NCBI GenBank assembly: GCA_030062745.1
Contig: CP099849.1
Span: 8,271,767 to 8,335,766, forward strand
Reading direction: 5' to 3'
DNA from: Capitulum mitella
Taxonomy: Eukaryota; Arthropoda; Thecostraca; Pollicipedomorpha; Pollicipedidae
Length of the DNA stretch: 64,000 nt
A program made the position numbers and the translations under genes. Within the stretch, counting starts at the first letter, position 1; every line of letters begins with the position of its first letter. Below the pieces are notes generated by a model. That model did no database searches. It was not told the origin of the DNA and saw only the letters and a list, made by a program, of their open reading frames with translations. Below are positions 35,801 to 46,054 of this stretch, piece after piece.

Positions 35801-36627
35801 TGCACGGGAATAATTTATGCCAGTGTGCGGTGACAAGTATCTGTCATGCAATCGAGCCAACTTTGGTTAAACTTTCCATGTTTGCCCTTCACCTTTCCCG
35901 AGTCGAGCCATTCATTTACGTCACGCAGGAGCACCAATACGAGAATTCTAATGCATATGGACCATGTGTGACACCATGCCGTGTGCCGATCAAATCCGTC
36001 ACGGCTGACGTCTGACAAACTGCATGTGCATGCCATCTACACAACGTATGGCTTACCTAGCAGCAATATGAAGCAGGTTGTAAATCTGGCCTCGAACTGT
36101 TGTCGCGAAGCCTCGTATATACCGTAAAGCGGCGGTATAATCATCGATATGTTGCTCAGGGTGTTCCCTGTGAACGTGGTGGGTTCACGCCTCAGCGCCA
36201 ACACGATGTCCTGCATGTAGCCGCGGCCACGGAATGTTCCCAAACTACAAGGACTAAAGACTGTTTCTGTAGTAACCCCTTAACATTTAACAACACGGGC
36301 AAAGTGCTCCATTTTATAAGTTCCGCTGCAGTTAATATTAAAAACAGAAATGTAAACAATGACCAGTTAGTTGCCGCTCCGTGCATCAATCTTAGACGCA
36401 TTATTCTGTTGCAAAAGTAGCGTGTTTTATTAATTCGGCAGTTGTTCAGCGTTTGTCAATCGGCTGAATGATTCGTTACCGGCGGTATGAGAGCATTCAA
36501 TGAGGGCGAAGAACGACGCTCTAGCCAACTCACAGAACTCGGCTATGTATCCGGTGACGATGTAGTTCGACTCGCACCAATCCAGAGTGGACGTCGGCCG
36601 ACCCCAGAAGCCTTCCACAGGAGCCAT
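29670..36627 (-). CDS. ACER3: Alkaline ceramidase, ACER3-like (seven coding exons)
   Basis: Joining 36627-36534, 36167-36057, 33958-33853, 33443-33323, 32828-32665, 31965-31861 and 29817-29670 gives 849 nt: 282 aa plus stop; human ACER3 has 267. All six junctions keep frame. The protein is a multi-pass ER/Golgi membrane enzyme of the CREST superfamily that cleaves ceramide to sphingosine and fatty acid. Known ACER3 ligands are present: calcium site D16, W17, E19, N21 and E30 (STLDWCESNY..AEF); zinc ligands H78 (FHMTL), H216 and H220 (HAWWH); catalytic S74 and D89 (YEMQLSDELPM). Residues 1-233 track human ACER3. The last exon (234-282) is a divergent, Cys/Arg-rich tail with no counterpart I recognise. 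An in-frame upstream ATG at 36729 would add 34 residues, but homology favours 36627. Introns carry transposons and one overlaps none of the coding exons. Confidence 0.95.
30008..31315 (-). mobile_element. TTAA-type non-autonomous DNA transposon, family E, copy 1 (in ceramidase intron 6)
   Basis: Starts CCCGCGCCTGAATGG after TTAA (30004-30007) and ends GTGAGCGGG before CTAA (31316-31319, one base from TTAA). About 1.3 kb. It aligns in inverted orientation with 55429-56639: both share GACCTAG, clustered AGGTCA words, and a GGGCGGTCAACC motif next to one end. No transposase ORF. piggyBac-like or Kolobok-like; the superfamily is unproven. Confidence 0.83.
30930..30965 (+). repeat. (GGAAT)n pentanucleotide repeat
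   Basis: About seven near-perfect GGAAT units inside the family E element. Its ORF (GMEWNGMEW) is an artefact of the repeat. Confidence 0.9.
31861..31965 (-). CDS. ACER3: ACER3-like exon 6 (HxxxH zinc site)
   Basis: Encodes T199-F233 plus two bases, with TQLHAWWHLFAGYASYMHIL carrying zinc ligands His216 and His220. Acceptor GTTTTCAG, donor GTGAGA. Without splicing, the frame stops one codon later (TGG TGA), which would give a protein truncated just after the active site. Confidence 0.93.
32665..32828 (-). CDS. ACER3: ACER3-like exon 5
   Basis: Encodes A145-I198 plus two bases. Includes two hydrophobic segments and the conserved CWNIDNHLCGH block. Acceptor TCTTTGCAG, donor GTGAGT. Confidence 0.93.
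33323..33443 (-). CDS. ACER3: ACER3-like exon 4
   Basis: Encodes L104-Q144, a loop and a hydrophobic membrane segment (LSVSLVVYSVIFSVSYLWY). Acceptor GTTTTCAG, donor GTGAGC. Confidence 0.9.
33621..33742. repeat. 80-bp spaced direct duplication in ceramidase intron 3
   Basis: A block of about 40 bases (core CCCATTGGATGCACTGGAAT) occurs at about 33621-33661 and again at 33701-33742, 80 bases apart, with a few mismatches. Confidence 0.75.
33853..33958 (-). CDS. ACER3: ACER3-like exon 3 (active-site exon)
   Basis: Encodes V69-C103 plus two bases: VVGFGSSAFHMTLLYEMQ, then LSDELPM. Contains Ser74, zinc ligand His78 and Asp89. Acceptor ACCGGCAG lacks a strong pyrimidine tract; donor GTGAGT. Confidence 0.92.
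34390..34645. repeat. Degenerate GC-rich tandem array in ceramidase intron 2
   Basis: Repeated variants of GGGCGCCCTTTCA spaced roughly 30-35 bases apart. The same style of array, with different unit sequences, appears at 57860-58820 and 59040-59400. Probably the interior of decayed transposons. Confidence 0.5.
34659..35150 (+). other. Unrecognised 163-codon ORF in ceramidase intron 2
   Basis: The longest open stretch in the intron. The translated protein resembles no family I know, has no clear domain, and uses AT-rich codons like its surroundings. Likely chance or a decayed repeat; reported because of its length. Confidence 0.12.
36057..36167 (-). CDS. ACER3: ACER3-like exon 2
   Basis: Acceptor TTCACAG, donor GTAAGC. 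Encodes W32-L68 (NTLSNISMIIPPLYG and the first transmembrane segments). The split codon T/GG restores the conserved Trp of AEFWNT. Confidence 0.93.
36534..36627 (-). CDS. ACER3: ACER3-like exon 1
   Basis: Encodes M1-F31 plus one base, then donor GTGAGT. Contains the whole calcium-binding N-terminus DWCESN and Glu30. Confidence 0.93.
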
Positions 36628-38225
36628 CCTGTCCGCGGGCCGCTTCACGCGTCCGTCTGAAGCAGCGGCGTCTGTGAGGTTCTGCTGTCGCAGGTCAGAT
36701 TCCGGCGACAGGTGGACGCAGATTGACATCTGGACTACTTACCAGTAGCAGTCGCGTCGCGCCATACTGGTATCGTATCAGCGACCGGTGAATAAATAAT
36801 AAAATAAATAAGTAAGTAAATAAATAAATAAATAAATAAATAAGTCATGAATCAGAGGGAAGGTCTTGGCAGCCGACCCACGGAACTTCTGCGTGTTGAC
36901 ACAACAAATCGCTGCGTCCATCCGCTGTCGCCCTTGGTGGTGAACGTTTGGGCTTTACGCTGTAAGCTGTTCCAGGCTGTGGTTTGAACCTTTCACAGGT
37001 GGTTTCTGATGTCGGGGCTCTCACTCTTAACGGAAGGGACCTTATGGATCTTCACGTACCAGGGTCCTCGCGCTTTCGGGGCCCTCATGCCTTGGGCCTC
37101 CAAATACGATGGAAGTCTCCATCGTCGGACTTTGTGATACACGACAGCAACTTATGAAGAAGCTTCTCCCAGAAGCTTGCGCAGTAAAACCTCATGCTTT
37201 CATCTAGACCGAACGTCAGCCAAGTTTTGAATTATTTGTACTGCAGCACATCTATTCGAAACCGTCGCGATCTTATAATGATCTAACTGATCTCTTCTGT
37301 CGCACGTCGACGGTTCAAGTGTTAGAGAGCCTCCTATAGCTTCAAGGAGCTTCAAGGGACCTCTTATGGGCCTCCTGTCGGGACATGGAGGACCCTGCTA
37401 TGTCCTCAGAGGCCATATCTGAGACTGCTGTAAGCTCTCAGGGGTAAAAGGAGCCCTCTAAGGGGGACGGCCACCACTTCGCTCCTCCCGCCCCTGGCTA
37501 CGCCCCTGCTCGCTCCAGATGTCAATAATCACGAGATGTTTAAATACCCACCGCCATTGAAAACCTACTCTCTCAGACATCGACGAACGAAACGTAGGCA
37601 TCTCTCGTAACGTACTTCGAGTGGAAATATGACACTTTCTTACAGTTTCATCCTCCTATTGCCAAAAACTGAGTGCTTTCAGTGCACACATCGAACGATT
37701 TTCGTGTGTTGCAGGGACCGGATCATTAGATTTCCAGGGCAGTTTTTCCAGCTAGCACTTACGCATTTTAAATGAAATGCGGCCTTATTTTGTTTGCTGT
37801 GTCCCAAACGGCTAACTGCACGTCGCGGCCGGCTGGCCGGGCGCCACATGCATTCTCAGGCGATCTCCTCTGCCATGGGCGGAGCTCGAGTGGTCTCATC
37901 TGCCGTGGGTGGGGCTCGAATGGTCTCCTCTGCCGTGGACGGAGGAGATCATGCTGAAGGAATTGCGCCGTGGCCAGTTTGTCCCCTATTGGTCGTGATC
38001 ATCACATGACCATGGGGCATTCAGTATGGTTTGAAACATTGTAACTGGGTATTCGTCGGAAAAGTCTGGTGAATGCATTAGTGCATTAGCGTGAGTAACA
38101 ACAAGAGTGATCGGGTTCCCCCATGCAGGAAGAAAAGGAGTGCAGTATTGCTTAAAGTGAACTGACGAGTAATAGTTGGATTTGGTTTAGCAGGCGAACG
38201 TTTGCCGTGAGCGGTTGATTAGTTG
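36628..38225. other. Upstream region of the ceramidase gene; repeats
   Basis: The frame upstream of the ceramidase ATG stays open to 36729. An AAATA-type simple repeat lies at 36790-36842. A GC-rich array with GGGACCTCTTATGGGCC-like units (37010-37480) ends in GGCTACGCCCCTG (37496-37508), the terminus of a family F-like hAT element whose other end I cannot find. Confidence 0.45.
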
Positions 38226-38410
38226 CGTTTATCATTTATATATCATGGGGTTCTTTAGCGACGTTCTCGACTGTCAGGGTTATTTGGCGTCGCAGCCACT
38301 CGCGCCGGTTGTCGCGGGGAATGGCAAAATGTCGCTAATACCCGAACTCGAACCGAGGACCTTTCGACAACAAGCGGAGCATGCGAATCACCTCACCACA
38401 CCGTCCCCTT
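38226..38410 (-). mobile_element. tRNA-derived SINE
   Basis: On the minus strand a tRNA-like head runs from about 38410. A possible A box TGGTGAGGTG (about 38386-38395) is followed by CCGCTTGTTGTCGAAAGGTC and a B box GGTTCGAGTTC (38344-38354; consensus GGTTCGANTCC). An unrelated body follows, ending CGTCGCTAAAGAACCCCATG. Head, box spacing and body are typical of invertebrate tRNA SINEs. I did not find a second copy here to confirm the boundaries. Confidence 0.6.
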
Positions 38411-38618
38411 AAAGATAAGAGGGTGACTCTCAAGGACTCATTATAATGGGAACATCTCTGTGTGAAAGCACCAAGGCCTAATAGTGATCAATGGGCAGGG
38501 ACTATCGTCAAAGATCTCTCCGTTGTTGTCGAACACATACAGCTGTGGCAAGTCTGAACAGCTGAATAGACATACATGACACATGATCTTATCATGAAGC
38601 TTAACGGGAATGTTCCAC

Positions 38619-39178
38619 CAGTAACGTAGCCAGGCGAGGTCCTAGGGGCCCTGGGACCCCCCCCCCCCAATTCTTTCGCCCACGAAGGAGCCATCCTGGC
38701 ATTGGCCTAAAGCGGCCGGGAAAGGCAAATCCACTCCCCCAAAGGACCCCGGACCCCAAAGGCTATTTGCTAGAGACAAAGAGCCCTCTTGCAAATAGCG
38801 GGATGGTCCGGCCAGGGGCGGGCCCCTGACCGGAAAAGGTGAGTACGCCGGCATGCCCGTACCAAAAGGCGAGCACCGGAAACAATGCTCCTCTGCAAAG
38901 GAGCTGTCAGCCAGGAAAGGTCCTCCTACCATGGGATGGTAGGAGGACGGTCGGTCGGTCAAAACAAAGTGCCCTAAATCTTGAGAAGTTCAGAAACTTA
39001 CAGTTGGGAGCTTAGGCTGTGAGACCTTCTCGTTCTTCCCCCTCCCCAAAATCATTTATACAAAGCGACACCTCCGGCCATGGGGCCCCTCGTAGTGTTC
39101 AAGGGGCCCCTCTCAGCGTTGGGGACCCTCATCCTCTAGGAACCCCCCCCCCAAAAAAAAGTTCTGGCCACGCCACGA
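38619..39178. mobile_element. hAT-like foldback element built of consecutive hairpins
   Basis: Flanked by the perfect 8-bp repeat TGTTCCAC (38611-38618 and 39179-39186). Left end CAGTAACGTAGCCAG; reverse complement of right end TCGTGGCGTGGCCAG. From about 38675 to 38946 the interior is a chain of stem-loops: GCTATTTGC/GCAAATAGC (38762-38770, 38791-38799), a 13-bp stem with one mismatch (38807-38819, 38822-38834), GTACG/CGTAC (38843, 38858), GCTCCT/AGGAGC (38887, 38899) and CCTCCTACCAT/ATGGTAGGAGG (38922, 38936). No coding capacity. Confidence 0.82.
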
Positions 39179-39186
39179 TGTTCCAC

Positions 39187-41870
39187 CTTGGTCGACTTTC
39201 CACATATACACCTGACTAGCCTAAAATATCGCTGATGACGACTTCAGTACTATTTTTTCTAAAACATATAGGGAAGGGAACTCCAGAAAATGCAATTAAT
39301 TGAAACGTGTGTCAATATAAAACTTAATGTTTTGGAACATGAGCATGCTCATGCCGGAAATCTGGGAACATGTTAGCCCCGTTTTCATGCAGGAGCCGAT
39401 TCGGCACCAACGGTGGTTTTTCCGGTGCGCCAAATCGTTTGCACCATCCCACTGAACTTCAGCGACTTTTCCTGCGTATGCTTTTTACACATAGCTTAAT
39501 TTCTGTCTGTGGCAGATTTAGAAGAACGCTCGCTCCTTCACATATCGATAATATAAACCAATACTGGACAATACGATCGTATCAATGTATGCAATTTATA
39601 ACTGATCTCCCACATTGTCCACAAAACGTTCGGAGACTGTCAAGGACAGATGCAGGGACATCGAGAGCGTAATGCAACGTCATGTGTAGGTTACTTTTGG
39701 GTAATGAAAACAAGACGATAAGCAGACGATAAGTAAACGATAACGATAACGATAAGACGATAAGCAAACAAGTTTTTACATACCATAACATTAATACAAA
39801 GGTCGCGTTTTGCAGAGAGAGAGCATAAATAAGAATCGAGGACGGAGCCAGGTAAGACATCTTGGGAGACTTGGATCCAATACACATGAACCAACACTTC
39901 AGTTCTCAACATTTCTCAACAGTTCTCAACCCAATAACGACATTTATGGAAGCCAAATATATGGAAGATAATTATACATGCCTTGGCATAGGCGGATTCA
40001 TTCAGAAAATAATGGGTAGAAACGAGTAACTAAGAATGCTGTTTAGCTTCATCAGTACACTACTGACACTTCCGGATAAATTAAGTCACCTCTGAATCCC
40101 CCACCCCTCCCGAAATTGCTTTCAAACATATTCTGAGACTATCCAAACGCAAAAAGATAAAGTCAGTGTTAACGTGAATATTTCGAGCACCGTATGTCAT
40201 ACTATGAAATTCGGTTGTGTTCTGTTATGATCTGAAGGAGTCACTGATTTTCCAAGCCACTTGTATGTAAGAGAAGTTGGTTCAGACGTTAAGTTTCAGC
40301 ATGGTTTCGCCAAAATCTGTCCGGTAAGTCGGCACATCCCAGGGGGCCTGAATGGCCCCTTCCTCTGCGAGGATCTTAAGCAAAATTCACCTTATGCAAA
40401 TCAGGTTAAGATCTTTTTTACCCATATGGAACCATCCATTTGCAAAATCTTACAAGCTGGATGTCCCTAGTTAAAACGGGTTGGAGATGTTTACGCCTGC
40501 ATGGGGTAGTGATGTATGAATCCAGTGGCATCTCAGTGCATGTAGGTAGTGTCTTTTCGGGGTGCGGATGGAGCATAAGAAGGACGAGAACGTGGGTGCA
40601 TGATCCCAGGAGCACCGATTTATTTGTGGTGTTCACTCGTACCAGATTCCCGTGCCAAATTACCGAATAAATGGGGAATGAACAGCCAACACTGATGTTG
40701 CAGGAGCACCCAAAACATCTCTAAACGACATATATGCTTGCAAGGCTTCTCCAAGATCAATGGTTTACCGCACACATGCAGGTGCTGTAGATCGACCAGG
40801 CCCCGCGCCGAGCCACTCACGGTTTGTTCCGCTCCGCTGACCGCTTCGCGCGGCCCGCAGACTGCCTGTTGCACACCTTGCGCACCAGGCGGGCACGCCA
40901 GCTGAGCCCACCTTGTCCGAGCCAGCCGCCACCCCGGCGTTTCGACAGAAGCCGACGCTCCTTCACCGCTTACACCAGGTAGGCCCTCTGCCGCGCTCCT
41001 GTCTTCCGGCGGCCTATTCTGGCCGCTGGCAAACACTGGTCGCCAGGCGACTGGTTCTATCACCCGTCGTCAGGCGGCAGCACTGTCCCAGCGCGCGCCG
41101 CGCGGTCGGAGGCGCCTGCGCTTCTCGAACGATCAATGCCTCTGGGACCTTATGGTCGATAGAGGTCGGTTCGGTGCAATGCAAGTTGATGCGCTCGGAT
41201 AGGAGACGGCACCGCGCACCCGGGGACATGACTGTGTGTTGAGACGTTTTGTAAGATAATGTGATCGTTTCTGTGACGACTCGCAAATATTTCATAATAT
41301 GCACGTTTCGCACGTCTGCTGTGCGTCTATAGATAGATGTTTACATCCTCCGTTCACTGCAGCAAATCGCATTTTCATTAGAATTCTGGGAGTGTCAGGG
41401 TGTGGCATTCAGAGTCATGGTGTACAATGTCAACAAACGATCTGGATCAGCCTGGAATGCCGCGCCGGATTTCACAATCAAATGTTTATATCACGCATGT
41501 ATACAACCTAACTGGATCGTGTTCGCGCCCGGTGGCCGTCAGCTGCACGCTTCCGGGTTGACAGGTCTAGCATTTGTGAACGGTTTCTTTAAGTAATACA
41601 CTTTGAACACTTCATAAACCAATGATGGTAATGGTTCGCACCGCGCGTCATTTTCAGCGCTAAAAATCGATGCCAAAGAAATACTTTTACGTCCTCGAAC
41701 TCCGAGCTGCTCCGTATTAAACATCTATTCCAACATGAAACATTTATTGTGCACAGGTTCTGTTGCTAAGGAAGTGCCTGTGGTTGCATGTCTTTACCTA
41801 GCTGGTCCGACAAAAATGCTTGAAGAATGTACGCATGTTTACGCCTCTTGCCTACTTTATTTTGCATATA
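39187..41870. other. No gene recognised; CpG-rich block at 40790-41240
   Basis: Mostly AT-rich. The 40790-41240 block is GC/CpG-rich and open on both strands, with GT-type donors on each (CACCAGGTAGGC on plus near 40975; GTGAGTGGCTC on minus near 40820). It could be a CpG-island promoter or non-coding first exon, perhaps even of the ceramidase gene 4 kb downstream on the minus strand. No protein homology. Confidence 0.35.
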
Positions 41871-42058
41871 TAGGGGAGAGTGGGGTAAAGCGCACACCTT
41901 AAGGAAAAACGGCAATATCCAATGTGGTCGCAATGCTGCAAAGGAATGAAGGGTATGGTAAGAAGCTCTGATAAATTGGCTAGCTGTTGTAAAACATCTG
42001 TTTTGAAGGAATGTTTCTAAAATATATCAAAATCGTTTTTCCCAAAGCGGTTTAAAAT

Positions 42059-42090
42059 GGCGCTTTACCCCCTATATGGGGTAAAGCGCC
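42059..42090. repeat. Subterminal palindrome of the pogo-type element
   Basis: GGCGCTTTACCCC, CTATAT, GGGGTAAAGCGCC: 13-bp perfect arms built from the same word as the terminal repeat. A likely extra transposase-binding site in the active ancestor. Confidence 0.85.
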
Positions 42091-42829
42091 CGCTGGTGTG
42101 GGGCAAAACGCCCCCAACCATAGCTCCGCCATAACCGCGCGATTCAGTACCTTACCCCGATATCATTTTTTCAAAAGGGTGAATGAGCAGTCACCATCTG
42201 TGTTGTTATTCCAAGCACACGTTTGCCAGCAATACCAAGGAGTTCTGGACCCGATGCGTAAGCAGTAGCACATCAATAACTCTAGCCATCTCAAAACGGA
42301 AAGCTCACCTAACTTCGACCTCTTCGATATTGAAAGCGGGAGAATTTAGCTATGGTTTTATTTTGACTGCTAAAATTTACTGTTATCGACGTCGCGTTGG
42401 CAACACGAGAAAGACAAACTTGGTCTGTGTTGGCAAAATTGCATGCCTTTAGTCATCCAAACGTAATAGTGTGTATTCCTTGACAAAAAGTCTATCAGCA
42501 AGCATTTCTTGCAAAGTAAACTTGCTAGAATACATACGTGCACGTAGAAACAAGACCTGTACCCTCCACCTGCAGAAACGGAATGCCTAAAGGCTCTTCG
42601 CTCGCTACAACCTGCGAGGACAAGAACACCATATCGCGTTCCTCAGAAATGTACCAACGTATCTACCAAACAGAATCGTAGCTTCCCACTGCCATCCGCC
42701 AGTCTACAATCGTATATCACTGGAGAAGGACTTCCATATGGAACGAAGAAATGTTAAGTTTTAGAACAAAATCGACCCTGCTGTTTGCACGAGTGACTTC
42801 CACTGGTGGTTACGGCTGCTTTGGAAGGT

Positions 42830-44603
42830 TTAACGGCAGATGTCACAGACACATTTCTGCTTTTCGTTTGCATCTGTGCACGGCTCGCAAGCCCAGGAGC
42901 TGCACTCCGTGCACTGGATCCAGCGTTCACAAGAGCGCCTAGAGCATGCCACAGACGAAGCAAGTGATATCGTCACTCTTATCGTTGCGAACTGTGCTCT
43001 TCTTGGCTTTCTTCTTCACTGCTGGCACTTTCTTCTTCTCCTCGAGACGCCTCTTGTATGGTGAAGACGTGAGGAGTTCGGCCTTCTCCGCCTTCCTCGT
43101 TCTCGTTCTGACCGCTACTTTGACTGGCGAAAAGATGTCAGCTAAGCCTGAAGCTGAAGTGCTAGGCATAGCCGTTGACGCACAGAACCCCGGGGCCTGC
43201 TCACAGGTCCTCTTCTGCACTGCTCGTAGTCGCCGAGTCTTGCACGGCATGCGCTGTTGCCTCCGCTTGCTGTCCTAAGACGATAAACTTGGTGCTGTTG
43301 GAAGCGTCCTGCTCTGTCTGGACGGCAGAGGACGTCCTGGTTTGCTGCTCACAGACACCCGTGGGACCATCCGGACGGTGGGGATCTTCCTCTTCAGTTA
43401 GCGTGGACGGAGCGAAGTCTTCTTCGGTGAAGACGCTAGTGTCCAGGGGCCACAAACCCGTACACCGGAACCCGTTGATAGCTTTCTCGATGGTGGCGGC
43501 GTTGCGGTAGGCAGCGCAGAAGATTTCCGCGACCTGGTAGTCCGTAATGCGCTTGCCAGGATGGCAGTGCATCTAACAGTCTGCAGCAGTGCTGTAGGCA
43601 CTTTTCAGTGCCTTGTAGGTACTTGCGTTCAATGGCTGCATGCGATGGATGCAGTGAGGCGGAAGAGTAATCATTACGATTCCGTGCTCTCTGGCATAGT
43701 CGACAGCGGCTAGTGACTTGTGGCTCTGGTGTCCATCTATAATGAGGATGTGTTTTTCCTCTTCACTGGGTTTCACGACGCTTGCGAAGTGCTTGAGCCA
43801 CATCAAGAATGAATCACAATCCATCCAGCCGGAGGGTGTTACTGTGGCTAGTGAACCAGGCGGAACACCTTTTGAGAGTGTTTCTACCATCCTCTTGCGC
43901 TGATAAATCAGCATTGGTGGGACGTACTGGCCGCACGCATTGACGGCGCACATGACTGTCACCATCCTACCTTTCTCTGCGCTAGTTACCTTGCCCACTC
44001 GGCGTTGTCCCCTGGTAGCCATCACAAAGTCTGGTTGCTGTACCGTCGTCAGTCCTGTCTCATCAGCGTTCCATATTCGCATCGGGTTCGCCTTGCACGC
44101 GTCGAGCTGTTCTCCGTAGATGTCAAAGAAGCGTTTCCTTGTGGGCGCTTGAATCCTACAGCTCGAGCCAAACTGGTCGCCTCAGGCTTCCGGATAGAGA
44201 GATCAGGATGGCGTTGAAGGAAACAACGTAGCCAGTCTCGCCCGGCCATCTTCTTCTCCATGTTAAATCAGTGAGTGATGCCTTCCATCTGGGCGAGCTC
44301 GTAGGCAAGGCGCCGGACATTGGTAGTCGTTAGGCCAAAGAATGCCTTCTCCATTTCCAAAACGTAATTTTTAAGCTTCTCCTCAAATGCTCCATTGATG
44401 TCTGGCCTGAAACGTCCCAGCTTCGGACGTCCTGGAGATCGGACAACCTTGTCTCTATGGCGGTGGAGCCTCCTGCGGGGGATACTGTATCGGGTCGACA
44501 CGCTTTTCAGCTTTTCGCCATTTCCTAGAGCAGTCAACGCAGCTTGTAGACTTTCAGTACTATAGCTTGTCCACGTAGTCTTCCTTATGTATTTCCGAGG
44601 CAT
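42830..44603 (-). pseudogene. pogo/Tigger-like DDE transposase with C-terminal zinc finger, broken
   Basis: Reading order on the minus strand. 44603-44268: Psq-type helix-turn-helix (MPRKYIRKTTW, then LKSVSTRYSIPRRRLHRH). An in-frame TGA follows, then 44261-44049: CENP-B/Tc5-type DNA-binding half (MAGRDWLRCFLQRHPDLSIR). A frameshift near 44150 leads into APTRKRFFDIYGEQ and the DDE_1 catalytic domain (to 43573): NADETG with the first Asp, ILIIDGHQSHKS with the second. The expected third Asp of QPLD is Asn (MQPLNAS). An in-frame TAG at 43573, probably a former Trp codon, is followed by PGKRITDYQVAEIF to about 43201. Another frameshift leads to a KR-rich linker with SPYKRRLEEKK, then a CFVCG..WIQCTECSSWACEPC..CVCDIC finger across one more frameshift, ending at stop 42830-42832. 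Two stops, several frameshifts and the lost Asp make it inactive. Confidence 0.9.
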
Positions 44604-45397
44604 GATATCTGCAACAGTACACCCCTGACATCACTGAAAGTTGGTGCATCAGTGCAGCGCAGCCCTTATGCGTATCATTATATGCGAGGGGAGGGGCAGT
44701 ATCATTCTGTATTAGGTGAAGGTGATAGCTCTCACCGGTCTGAGTCACGTCATGCATTATTTTACTAGTAAAAAAACAGGACCATACTTTGAAGCGGGGG
44801 ATGGGGAAACGGTGTACTGACTTTCTACCCCTTGGTCAGTTTTGTCATAGGTACTTTCGCTCCAGTGCCAACCAAGCACCGATTCTAACTCTTGACTTCC
44901 GGAATGCATAGATGCAAGGATGTTTTTTTTTTTTGTTTGCATGAATGTGGGGTAAAGCGCCCATCTAAGTGCGGTTAAAACGCCCACTGGGCGCTGTACC
45001 CCAACCCGGGGGGTGGGCGCCTTGTCTACAGGCGTCACTTGCAATTATTTCAAACATATCAGGATGACGAGACAATCACATAGCAAATAGATCATACCAT
45101 ACACATGCTCTTACACAAGGCTTTTTCCCACCATATGTTGCCATGCATAAGCTAACGGCCAGATACACACAAACGTAATCTTAATGTCCGTATTTTTTTA
45201 CATCGTAACGTACGAAAACAAACATCGTTTTGCCGTCACTAGCTCGAACGCACCAGGTGCACCAAAATCCACCCCGCCGACTTTCCGAAAGGCTTCTGCT
45301 TACCAAGAATTCTAAAATAGGGGTAAGTCGTTTAGTTTCGCCGCTAGATAGTGGTGGACGCTTTACCCAAGTGGGCGCCTTACCCCACTCTCCCCTA

Positions 45398-45403
<6 letters not shown>

Positions 45404-45453
<50 letters not shown>
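45404..45453. repeat. (AT)n microsatellite
   Basis: About 50 bases of AT repeat directly next to the right end of the pogo-type element. Either it was a TA-rich insertion target or it grew from the target duplication. Confidence 0.95.
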
Positions 45454-45467
<14 letters not shown>

Positions 45468-46054
45468 CCTAGGCGATCCGGACGGTGAACCCTGTGAGCT
45501 CGTAACGTTGCCGGCGCTGCTGCCGTCGATCAGCGATGACCACGCAGAAGAGACGGGCGTCGCATCCTCAGTGGGTTTGCACGGGGACTGGCAGACGCAG
45601 CCTTCAGCCGTATACCGCCAAGCTCATCCACGGAGGTCGTCGCGGCCTGAGGCAGAGTAACGCTCACGCCTAAGGCGTTGGCAATTTCAGGACATTCGTA
45701 ACCGACAAATGAACATCATAATACATGTACCTGCATTGTATTGTAATGTATTGTACACTGTGTTATTAACCCTCGTCCGTATCCGCCATTTGGTCACCTT
45801 AGGCCGTTGGTTGGTACGGACCCCACCCCAGACATTTCCAAACCTGACGTGATGACCAGTGAAGTAAACTTACATGGCTTTAGAAAGGTCACCGACCTTT
45901 CACAACCCGATATGGTGTCAAGCAAATGTCATAACAGTCCTGCACCGAAAACTTACACCAGGGACGTAGCCAAGGGGCATGGGGGCCGTGTCCGGAGCCA
46001 AGCGGTCTACACCAGATATTTAGCGACTTCGCAGCAATACAGAGTAGTGAACAT

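Larger units (their letters stand above)
41873..45395 (-). mobile_element. pogo/Tigger-type Tc1-mariner-superfamily transposon, complete but dead
   Basis: About 3.5 kb with near-identical terminal inverted repeats. The left begins (TA)GGGGAGAGTGGGGTAAAGC at 41871; the right, reverse-complemented, begins (TA)GGGGAGAGTGGGGTAAGGC at 45397. About 25 of the first 28 bases match, with TA on both sides as the target duplication. The core word GGGGTAAAGCGCC recurs inside both ends: as a 32-bp palindrome at 42059-42090 and at 44949-44961. The interior carries a pogo-type transposase on the minus strand. The right end abuts an (AT)n tract. Confidence 0.92.

Noticed and set aside
36970..36995. Possible tRNA B box (GGTTCAAACC on the minus strand)
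   Set aside because: No A box at the right distance and no cloverleaf could be drawn.
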